Part shown: one piece after another, positions 54,816 through 64,000 of the stretch
Numbering within the stretch: the first letter of the stretch is position 1
How the letters are laid out: each line of letters starts with the position of its first letter
Assembly: GCF_020520425.1 (NCBI RefSeq)
Contig: NC_079488.1
Span: 91,245,285-91,309,284, forward strand
DNA: 64,000 nucleotides
Direction of reading: 5' to 3'
DNA from: Spinacia oleracea
Taxonomy: Eukaryota; Streptophyta; Magnoliopsida; Caryophyllales; Amaranthaceae
Position numbers and translations under genes: made by a program
Notes under the pieces: model-generated
Databases searched by the model: none
Seen by the model: only the letters and a program-made list of their open reading frames with translations
Told to the model about the DNA's origin: nothing

Positions 54816-57800
54816 CAATTCCACTTGCATGGACCCGATCCACCATAAGATTACCATGGACTAGGGTAATTAGGTAATTCTAACAGTGAGTAAATTATAG
54901 AAATTGTAGGTTCTGTAAAGTAACTATATCTCCAGAATAATAACTATGAACATAATAATGATAAGAATAACTATTCTATCCAAAGAGTAACTATATCATA
55001 TAGAAAAGTAATTTTAACTGTAAAACAATTACTACTATATATTCATTCTTGCAGACAAAAAGAGTAAATTATAGAAACTATAGGTTCTGTAAAGTAACTA
55101 TATTTTTAGAATAGTAACTATGAAATAAATAATAATAATATAGTAATTTCGATGAGAACAATTATTCTATCCAAAGATTAACTATATTATATAGAAAAAT
55201 AACTTTAGCTGTAAAACAATTACTATATTATAAAAATAAACAATATGATATAGATGTTTTAGAGGTCATATAGTAATTTTTTCTATTATATATCACATAA
55301 TTACTGAAATATAAAAGAGTAACTATATCAAAAGTAACAGTAATTATAACTCTTGAACAATAATAAAGAAAACATTAACTACTTGGTTAGTTGTTTTAGC
55401 CACGCAATTCTAATTCTTTGCATCTATTAAATAAACCATGTTAAACTCAAATGTTTTTTGAACTAAAAAATACTAATCGACACGTCCACGTGGACCACGT
55501 CTCTTTTTTCCACCAACACATCATGTCCTTCCTCTACCATGTTATTGGTTTCCATTGTTGTCAGGATTTTCTTCTTCTCCTCCTGCTTTTGTTTTCCTTG
55601 CAGAATTTATTCTTTGCACAATTTCAATTCTGGGTGCATCATCTTTGTATTTCTGAATCAATAATATTTAAACTAAGTTAATAATTTAACATTTAAATAT
55701 GAAAAAATAACATAGTAACTATGTAAAACGTGTAGTTTCTATTATGCATCATATAGTAACTCTTACAATTAACGATGGTAAAATACTTGCAGAATTGCAT
55801 ATATAGTTATTGTTATTGTTATAGTCATATAGTTACTGTCAAAATAATATAGTCACTTTTATTAATAATAACATGGAGTACAAAGAAAGATCATAAAAAG
55901 AACATAATGATAAGATAATAACTATTAAAAATATATAGTTACTATTATACATGATATAGTAACTCTTAATATTAATGATAGTCATATACGAGCAAGGTTG
56001 TAGATATAGTTATTGTTATGATCATATAGTTGTTGTGATCATAACATAGTAACTCTTATTACTAATAACATAGAAGACAACAAAGAACATGAAAAGAACA
56101 TTATAATATACATAAAAAACTATACCAAACATATAGTTACTATAATACAAGATATAATACCTATAAATATTATTGATGGTCATTTAGTCACAGAGTTGCA
56201 GACATAGTTGATGTGATAATAATATAGTAACTCTATCCATAATACAGTAACTATATCATTAAAAATATAGAATAACATAAAAACATGCGCATAACATAAT
56301 AAACTAACATAGTACCTATTCCAAAAATATAGTAACTATATAAAACGTACAATAACTATTAAAGAAAATAAACATATGGTAACACATCATGATAAAATAA
56401 ACATAGTACCTATTTCAAACATATAGTAACTAATATAATAATATAGTAACTATTGTACACATATAGTAACCATTATAATCACACAACAACTAGCTTAACA
56501 TATAGTGACTATTATTATAATATAGTAACTATTGTACAAATATAGTAACCATTATAATCATATAGTCACTATCTAAGAAGCAGATAAAAATATACTCGAA
56601 ATAACATATTACATAATGTAATCGTATATTAACTATTATTTATCAAAAAGTCACTATAAACTGTTCTTAACATAGTAACTATCTTAAACACATAGTTATT
56701 GTTTTAAATTTATAATAACTTTCTAAAAAATATAGTAACTATTTTAAACACATAGTTACTGTTTTAAAGTTATAGTAACTTTTTAAAAAATATAGTTACT
56801 CTAAAAACTACTACTAACATAAACACAATGAATATTCCAATGACTATTAAAAACATTATTTCGCAACATAAATTAAAGGTAACTATATCATTTATATACT
56901 AACTATATGAAACACTAACCCTAATTTCACCCAAACAACAAACACTATTTCTACCTCTTTGCTTTGCTGCATCAATTCTTAAAGTTCACAGCCTTTGTCT
57001 CTTTTTTCTAAATTTAAGACATTATTTCTTCTTATATAAATGATATTGTAAAGTATTTTTGAAGATTCGTCACTAGATAGTGCAACTTTAGGACCTGGAA
57101 TAACATGTGATTGATACTTCGTATTATTTTCTTATACAAATATCAAATATATAGTAACTATATAAACCATATAGTAACTATATAAACCATATAGCAACTA
57201 TATAAAACATATAGTGACTATTATTAAAATATAGTAACTATTGAACACATATAGTAACCATTATAATCATATAGTCACTATCTAAGAAGCGGACAAATAC
57301 ATACTTTAAATAACATAGTACATAATGTAATCGTATAGTAACTATTATTTATCAAAAAGTCACTATAAACTGTTCATAACATAATAACTATCTTAAACAC
57401 ATAGTTACTGTTTTAAAGTTATAGTTACTTTTAAAAAAAGTATAGTTACTCTAAAAACTACTACTAACATAAACACAACGAACATTCCAGTGACTATTAA
57501 AAACACTAATTCGCAACATAAATTAAAGGTGACTATATCATTTATATACTAACTATGTGAAACACTAACCCTAATTTCAACAAAACAACAAACATTTCGA
57601 ATCACTCAACAAAATAATAACTATTGTAAACATATAGTAACTGTTGTACACATATAGTAACCATTAAAATAATACAGTAACTATTGTACACATATAGTAA
57701 CCATTAAAATTACATAGTACCTCTTTAAACCATATAGTTACTGCATTACTCATATAGTTACTATTTAAAATCGTGAAGTCACTGATCGAATTCGCGAAGT

Positions 57801-58401
57801 GAAAACGATACTTCGGTAAAACACAAACATTAATTTCTTCAAAACAAAAAATATTTTCAATTTTAAATAAAAATAGACTTAAAATTCTTTAAAAAACAAC
57901 AAACCGAGATGTGAATTCTAAAAATTCTTGCGAAGATTTGTAGGCGAGCGCAAATTCTTCGATTCGATTTCGGCAACGACGAACCTCCTTCTTGATCTAC
58001 TACTTCCTCCAATTTTTCATCATCAAATAGATCCAATCATAAGAATTATAAGATAATTACGAAAAAAATCGAACAAAACCTAGAAATTTGGGCTAAATTT
58101 TGAAAAAAGAGAAAATGAAGAGAGAGAAAATGAAAGAGAATGAACAGAATGTAGATCTGAAATTTTGAAAAATAAAAAAGTTTAAAACGTATATAAAGTG
58201 GACTAGACACAAATCGCATTAAAACTCTTCAAAACACATAGTAACTCTTTAAAACACATAGTTACTGTAATACGCATATAGTTACTATTTAAAATTACAA
58301 AATAACTGTCACGTGACAGTTACATATGTTACCCATAAAAATTACTCCGTTGCCCTGGTTCACGCTAAGTTAGCATGGACCAGGTTTATATTAGTGTAAA
58401 T
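54816..58401. mobile_element. 3.6-kb MULE-like element filled with a dyad-motif array
   Basis: Flanked by 10-bp duplications AAAATGGTAG (54806-54815, 58402-58411). The first and last 80 or so bases are imperfect inverted repeats of each other (ACC-G-TCCA...TAA-TTA and a later AGGG...TAATT block). Between about 54890 and 58290 the 11-bp motif ATAGT(A/T)ACTAT and close variants recur several dozen times. About 56480-56930 and 57200-57580 are a diverged direct duplication. Near the right end, the minus strand shows a TATA-like box, a leader-like stretch and the start of an acidic reading frame (DDEKLEEVVDQEG). This could be the decayed 5' end of a transposon gene. No intact transposase. Confidence 0.72.
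58303..58322. repeat. 20-bp perfect palindrome with CACGTG core
   Basis: TAACTGTCACGTGACAGTTA equals its own reverse complement. CACGTG is the G-box core bound by plant bHLH and bZIP factors. It sits just inside the right end of the dyad-array element. Confidence 0.85.
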
Positions 58402-58859
58402 AAAATGGTAGAGGGTACTTCAGTAAAAACAACATTTCAAATCTGTGCACTCATCTCTATCCTTGTGTATATTCAACAAAATAAATACTCCGTATAAAGT
58501 ATAAAATATACGGAGTACGTGGAAATAATCCAAAATTATCAAGATTTTTTTTCAGAAAAGGAAACAAATCATTTCACACTAATCAACATAAATCATACCC
58601 CATAAGAAATACTGTGTACTAATCAACATAAATAGGAAGTATAAAGTTATTAGAATCATTTTATTTGTTATAAAATGCGACATGGTGCGGGGGTGAGAAG
58701 TTAATGTGATGGTATATGAGGAAAATGTTTTTAATAATGATGGATAATTTCCAAATAAGGAGATTGCTAATCTATCTTAATATTTTTAAACGGGAGTATT
58801 TGCATGCCACTTGTTACTACCTTAAAATCTCTTTTATTTTTATACACATTTTAACTTAT

Positions 58860-59031
58860 TTTGTACAACTCTCTCTAAATGTTTAATTTGAAAAACTTTT
58901 AACATTCTTAAAACTCTCAATGCTTGATTACTTAGTTCATTTTTCCTTCAACTTTTATATCAACATCATTATTTAATTTGATTTAAAAAAAATATATCGT
59001 GCGTAGCAGCGTAGCACGGGCCAAACACTAG
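58860..59031 (+). mobile_element. Helitron 3' end
   Basis: A short hairpin, cgtgc...gcacg (about 58998-59018), is followed by a 13-nt stretch ending in CTAG at 59031, with T next. This is the standard Helitron terminus (hairpin, then CTRR, inserted before T). The 5' end (TC...) could not be placed, so the start given is arbitrary. A subterminal segment of about 60 bp (58912-58972) recurs at 59071-59131, outside the element. Confidence 0.65.
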
Positions 59032-59990
59032 TTACTTTAGCACAAAGAGAGATGTATCAATTATTCTTATAACTCTCAATACTTGATTACTTAGTTCATT
59101 ATCCCTTCAATTTTTATATCAACATCAATGTTATTTCAAAAATAGTTGACTCTTTTACTAGTTATAACAAAAGAAATCTTTGCACAACCTTACAATGATA
59201 AGGATCCATTTTCATTTGACATATGACTCAAAATAGTAATTAGTAGCTAAGTAAAAAAAAACATCATGACATGTGCATGACATGTGCAAAAATCTTTCTC
59301 CCAATGCATTATTTGGCAAAATAAATAAAATATTAGTGAATCCAAACATACCAATAAATAATTTTAGAAAAGGAAATAAATCATGAAATCACAAAATCAT
59401 GTCTCACTAATCAGAATCATTATAATTTTGTCTGAATTTTCTCCACCATAAAAAAATAATAATTGACGAGTAAGAAACACTATTCCACAAATCCACACCA
59501 TTTCATTTATTTTCCATCGTCGTACTTTTATTTCACTGATTTTCTATGTCAAAATTCATATATATGTGATATGTCTCACTTTAAGAGCCTAGCTAATGTT
59601 ATCATTCCTTGAATAAAAAGCCCCCATTAACCTCAATTAATCACAATCATTAAAAATAAAAACACAATGCACTTAGACCCCTTAAAAATCACTTACCATA
59701 TAAACCACAAGATATCATATTTTTATTCTTTAAGCAATGGTTATTTGGGGTCCTTTGAATCCTCCAAAACTCCAAAAGTAAAGAAAACAACAATTTTATT
59801 ATTGAGTCAAATACTCCGTAGTAGCACAAGTAAAATCACACAAGTCAAACCCAATACGAACCTAACTTTCTCACTCCAAATTAACAAAAACAACACCACT
59901 AAATTAATTACTCCTGACAAACATAATTAAATTCACTAATGGAGTAAACTATCAACTATAACCCCAACTACTACTACTACCTTCTGCCCC
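59032..59990 (+). other. Upstream region of the 60.2-kb gene
   Basis: AT-rich and non-coding, with a 60-bp repeat of the neighbouring Helitron end at 59071-59131. Short frames here are not supported. The last few hundred bases probably include upstream promoter elements, but I cannot name specific sites. Confidence 0.5.
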
Positions 59991-59993
59991 CAA

Positions 59994-60238
59994 TATAAAA
60001 GCGCTAATAAACAACCCACAGGAGAAGACGACAACCTTGAATCTTCTCCTTTCTTCTTCTTCTTTAAATTTCACCATCATTCAGATCTCTGTAACCCAGA
60101 AATATTCAACTTTCCAGAAATGTACAGAGAGGAAATGTCAACATATTAGAGAATTCAGTTGAACATATTAAAGAATTCAGTTCATTAGAGAGGAGAGGGG
60201 AGGAGAGAGAGGATTTGAGGAGAGATAAATTTGGTCTG
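59994..60238 (+). promoter_or_regulatory. TATA box and 5' UTR of the 60.2-kb gene
   Basis: TATAAAA at 59994-60000 lies in a suitable context (ccccaatataaaagcg). It implies a start of transcription near 60025-60035. The leader contains a pyrimidine patch (cttctcctttcttcttcttc) around 60045-60065 and an AG-rich stretch before the ATG. Confidence 0.6.
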
Positions 60239-61069
60239 ATGAGGTGCAAGAAACACTTGTCGGATTTCAGTAGTACAATCGGCGTTTGCGCCTCTTGTCT
60301 TCGTGAACGCTTGTTTGTTGTTGTTGAATCGCAATCTCAATCCAAATCCGTTCCTGATAATTCTAAACCTAACCCTATTCAGCTTCATAATCATCGCTTT
60401 TATCAGCAGCAACAGCCTCCGCCGCCGCCGTTGATCTTTCCTCGGTCTGTTTCTCCGTATATCTCTCGCCGTAAATCCGACCTAACCGCCTCCGCCACCA
60501 CCACCACCACCACCACCACTAGCATCAAGAAGTTGCCGATGATTCAGCGGTTTTACAGCACTCCGCAAGTGGGCCCCACGTTTCAGAAGAAGAAGAGCTC
60601 CGGGAAATTCGGTCTTATTTCCAAGCTATTCCGATCTAAATCGAGCGTCGCCAGTTCGACGACGAACTCAGAGGTTGGACCCACGGAGTTCGTTCGGTGT
60701 AGTAACCGGGGAATGTCGCCGCAGAATGAGTGGGAGGAATTGGAGGAGAGAGAAAGAGAGGCGATGACTCGTCCGAGTCCGGGACGAGTCAAGGCGAGTC
60801 CAGCGAGGTTGGCGAATAATGTGGCGAATTTCGCATTCTGCTTGAGCCCGCTGGTTAGGGCTTCCCCTGCTAGTCGGCATCATTGGGGAATTGAGCCGAG
60901 TTTCTCCGGCGAAATTAGGGTTCCGACGACCGGGAAAAGTAATTTTGGCAGTTGCAATAAAAGTAACAATAGTAATAATGATAAACCGCACTTGTCTGAA
61001 GCGGCGTCGTTTTGTGCGAATCGATCTAGGAAGCTTGCTGATTTTGGAAGGTTAAATCGGAACCGTTGA
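60239..61069 (+). CDS. Plant-specific protein of unknown function with N-terminal Cys/His motif
   Basis: Single-exon gene, 276 residues, starting at the first ATG (60239, MRCKKHLSDF). An upstream in-frame TTG is not a likely start. The N-terminus has C3-x2-H6-x10-C17-x2-C20 followed by LRERL, reminiscent of the CxxC-LRERL motif of the OCTOPUS/DUF740 group, but the rest is not recognisably of that family. It has a Gln/Pro run (about residues 56-64), then PRSVSPYISRRKSDL, a poly-Thr stretch encoded by an (ACC)n repeat, RFYSTPQVGP, a basic patch (KLFRSKSS) and a short charged helix (EWEELEEREREAMTR). The composition is basic, Ser-rich and probably mostly disordered. I know similar short proteins from other dicots only as uncharacterised. 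No signal peptide or membrane segment. Codon use and composition look like those of an ordinary nuclear gene. Confidence 0.85.
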   Translation: MRCKKHLSDFSSTIGVCASCLRERLFVVVESQSQSKSVPDNSKPNPIQLHNHRFYQQQQPPPPPLIFPRSVSPYISRRKSDLTASATTTTTTTTSIKKLPMIQRFYSTPQVGPTFQKKKSSGKFGLISKLFRSKSSVASSTTNSEVGPTEFVRCSNRGMSPQNEWEELEEREREAMTRPSPGRVKASPARLANNVANFAFCLSPLVRASPASRHHWGIEPSFSGEIRVPTTGKSNFGSCNKSNNSNNDKPHLSEAASFCANRSRKLADFGRLNRNR

Positions 61070-62280
61070 CTTTGACCATGTTCCCCACATACTCAACCAC
61101 TCAATTGGATGGGATTAATGATGATGATGTTGACGATTAGAGTAAAGTACCATATTACCCACCGTAGTTTTTTTTTTTTTTTTTGGAGTAGTATAATTAA
61201 AATGTTGATACCAAAAGATTGTGACACAATTTGCTATGTACATTTAAGTTTTTTCTATAGAAGACTATTTTGCAAGGTGCCTTTGAGAAATGAAAGGGTG
61301 ACACATTTGAGCATTCACATTTTAGTATTTTACGGTTTTGTAAGATGGTTTTTTATTACGTTATGAAAATTGTATGAACATGTACAACTTGGTAATGGAT
61401 TTTCGAAGTTCGAACACAATGTACAATTGTAAAGGATCAGTCATTGATAAGCATTTTATTACCTTATATTTCATTTCTCCTATATTTTAATAAGTGTAGA
61501 ATTGTTTGGCAAGCATATAGTTGTTCTTTGTACGGAGTAATTAAATTTTTCTAGCTTTCAACCACCTGTCAAGTGTCAAATCCAAATTTGATTTCAACCA
61601 ACTTGCTATTCTCAATATTCTTTGCTAAACTAAATTTTTCAACTACATTCCTTCCCAAATAAAATTAAAAATTCAACCACATTGTTTCAAACTCGGTAGT
61701 GGAGTTTAAGACTTTTTTTTTTTTTAATAAACTTAAGTTATTTTACCAAATTTTTGGTTAAGATCCTTTTAGATTTACCCTAATTTTTCACTCCATCTCC
61801 GTATTCATTCTTGTGAAAATAATAAAATTGAAAAAATCAGTAATTGAGATAAAATTTGCTTTGCTTAATCGTTTGAAATAGAATCTTGATATTTCAAGAC
61901 TTTTGCTAGGCTTTTGTCTTACCCATCCGCTTAAAATGAAAGATTTTATCTTAACATTTAATGAGACTACATCTTAAAATTAGCGCCAATATTGCTCTTA
62001 ACATTCAATATATTCACTTTCGTAGTCAATAATGATAAAAATCACAGAGTACTCCATTCTACGGAATAGTACTACTAGTATAGTTATATAAACTACTTTG
62101 TCTCTTCTGATTAGCCTTTTACAAAGTAGATTTACAAATCACTTTCTTTTTTATTTGTACTGCGCAGTAATTTTATGGTATATTTTAAAAGAAAACTAGA
62201 TAATAATCACGACTATTTTAAAACGGAAGGAATTGTAATTTCAATCTTTCTTCATCTTTATAAAATAACCTTTTTGGTAG
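61070..62280 (+). other. 3' flank of the 60.2-kb gene
   Basis: AT-rich. The first 350-400 bp probably include the 3' UTR, and a T run lies at about 61170-61187. The rest shows no gene or clear transposon. Confidence 0.5.
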
Positions 62281-62290
62281 CATATTTTAC

Positions 62291-63830
62291 GAGTAAACTA
62301 TACTGGAGGTCCCTAAACTTTGGCAAAAGGAGCAGTTAAGTCCCTCAAGTTTCAAAAGGAGCATTTTAGTCCCTCAAAATGGATGGAATCAGCTACTTTT
62401 ATTAACACCGTTTCATTTTCTGTTAAGTTCAATAAAATAATAATAAAACCGCTTTAAAGAAAAAGAAAATTAATTTACACGTGTATAAATAAATGAAAAC
62501 AACTGATTTTAATTATGACTTAGCTTTTTCAACTTACTTAGCTTTTTCATATGGCTTTTTCTCCATTTACACGTTTCACCCTTTATATTCCCCTTTTTTA
62601 GGTTTTTCCACAACTCTTCCTAATCAAATCGAATTTAGTGAGTAACCCAAGCAAATTTACTCCAAATTTTCAGCAATTATCGCCATAAACTTCAGCTAAT
62701 TGTTGTTCTTCCACAACTCTAAAGTTTCAAATTCTCTTCTCCCAGATGTCTGCTACTACCACTAGTTCTTCTTCTACCTTTTTTCTCTCTCTTTCTCTCT
62801 CATCTTTTATTATGGATTCTCTTCAATCTGCTTCTCTTTCTTAATTTCTGGATTTCTCCAACAATTCCATTGTAATTTCACATTTGTCATTGCCCTCAAT
62901 GCTTAAGCCTAAAAAACGGAGACAAGGCAAACCCACAATAGAAATAAATTTGCAAAATTAAACAGATTATATTGAAGGGTGTGATGCCAACACTCAGAGG
63001 CTCATTATCTTTTTCTCCTACCAATCTATGATACCAAATGTGATAGCAAGTATTAGCTCCTTATATACAGCCCATAAGGGTGTTGCATTATCCTAAAATT
63101 AAGTACGACATATTGACATGGTGGAGATGCAAATCCTTACGGCCTTACAAAGCTCCCAAAACACACCTTAGTTGTAAAGTATCACATTTTACACTAACGC
63201 TAAGACAAATTGACACTCATTAGACTGTAGAAAAACGGAAGTACCTAATATTGCCTCATTAGTCGTAGGCTCGTTAGATTTCATGTATGAGTTGCTGACT
63301 TGCTGATTAAACATGAGATTGAAGATGATGATGATGCATGGAGTTTATGGGTTTGAGCTCGGATGAATTTTACCGGAAATGTAAGTTACTTGGGTGTGCA
63401 CACAAGGTGTTTGATAAATTGTCTCTGAGAAATGTTGTTGATTAACCTATGCTTGTTGGGTGTGTTAATTTGGGGGATTTGATTAGTAGGAAGCGTTGAT
63501 CCTTTGTTTTATTTTATTAAGTGTTGAATAATTTGGGTACAAATGGCCTTGTTAAATACTTTGAACTGCTAGTTTTTTGTAAAAAGCTAACTTAAAAGGG
63601 TTTCCCTTTATTTAATTATTGTTAATATGTAAAAGTAACTGTTATTTTGTCCTTTTCTGCCCTTTATATTAATTTGCCTTTATTTTTAATTCATTTAACA
63701 GACGTTAGTAACAGAAGTCAAAAAGCAGCGGTTTTCATCCATTTTGAGGGACCTAAATGCTCCTTTTGAAACTTGAGGGACCTAACTGCTCCTTTTGACA
63801 AAGTTTAGGGACCTCCAGACCTATTTACTC
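62291..63830. mobile_element. MULE-like element, 1.5 kb
   Basis: 1540 bp, flanked by 10-bp duplications CATATTTTAC (62281-62290, 63831-63840). The inverted ends are about 100 bp and share ctggaggtccctaaacttt, aaaggagca and agtccctcaa-type blocks. The interior has leader-like, T/C-rich sequence (about 62700-62860) and no transposase frame. The ends contain repeated (a)gtccct/agggac and aaaggagca motifs. Confidence 0.87.
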
Positions 63831-63840
63831 CATATTTTAC

Positions 63841-64000
63841 TACTAGTACTATAATACAACATTTCTGTCATTTTTCAGACTGTTTTATCTAATGATGTTA
63901 TCTTATCCTATAATTATATAGAGCCGAGTTAATGTGAAAGAGAAAGATTAAGAAAGTTTGGATTAGAGTAACACTAATAGTTGCTTTCAGAAAAGGAAGT
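63841..64000. other. Right edge of the window
   Basis: AT-rich, with no recognisable feature. Confidence 0.5.

Noticed and set aside
59667-59930. 87-codon frame upstream of the 60.2-kb gene
   Set aside because: AT-rich, no recognisable domain, no leader or TATA in place, and Asn/Lys/Thr/Ser-heavy composition.

Overview
The window looks like nuclear DNA of a flowering plant, probably a eudicot. It is AT-rich, its one large gene has 19 exons joined by GT-AG introns, and most of the rest is layered plant transposable elements (Ty3/gypsy LTR elements, MULE-like, CACTA, Stowaway and hAT-type elements, SINEs, a Helitron end). The transposon families gave me an impression of Caryophyllales/Amaranthaceae (spinach, beet or quinoa relatives), but I could not test this.

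Layout. 1-21660 is a nest of LTR retrotransposons. The oldest layer is a reverse-oriented long terminal repeat, seen in three pieces (1-805, 11265-11841, 21528-about 21660). An Athila-like element that has lost its polymerase region (806-11264, minus strand, target duplication CATAC) and a gag-only element with about 3-kb LTRs (11842-21527, plus strand, target duplication CAAGA) have both inserted into it. A reverse-oriented solo LTR of the second family (3494-6323, target duplication TACGA) sits inside the Athila-like element. 21661-24400 holds a small MITE, an orphan promoter/leader-like fragment, a tRNA-type SINE and a 1.1-kb MULE-like element.

24939-46538 (minus strand) is a complete gene for mitochondrial NAD-dependent malic enzyme, the NAD-ME1 (alpha, about 62-kDa) type: 19 coding exons and a 621-residue product with a targeting presequence and intact catalytic and NAD-binding motifs. 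Its introns have taken in SINEs, two MITEs, a 24-base G run and, in intron 1, a decayed gypsy-like retrotransposon that itself carries a Stowaway MITE. A second copy of the 1.1-kb MULE-like family lies about 420 bp upstream of the start codon.

46956-59031 is nearly all mobile DNA: the second MULE-like copy, a 123-bp foldback hairpin, a 3'-truncated and frameshifted retroelement ORF, a Stowaway MITE, a MULE-like element with repeated motifs in its ends, a CACTA element, a 3.6-kb MULE-like element filled with an ATAGT(A/T)ACTAT dyad array, and a Helitron 3' end. A compact single-exon gene for a plant-specific protein of unknown function (60239-61069, plus strand) has a clear TATA box. It is followed by one more MULE-like element (62291-63830).

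Only two cellular genes are supported. The unusual content lies in the structure of the transposons and in how far they have expanded and flanked the malic enzyme gene. I found no credible new multi-gene system. The best candidates for something undescribed are the dyad-array element and the gag-only LTR family with its extra acidic ORF.
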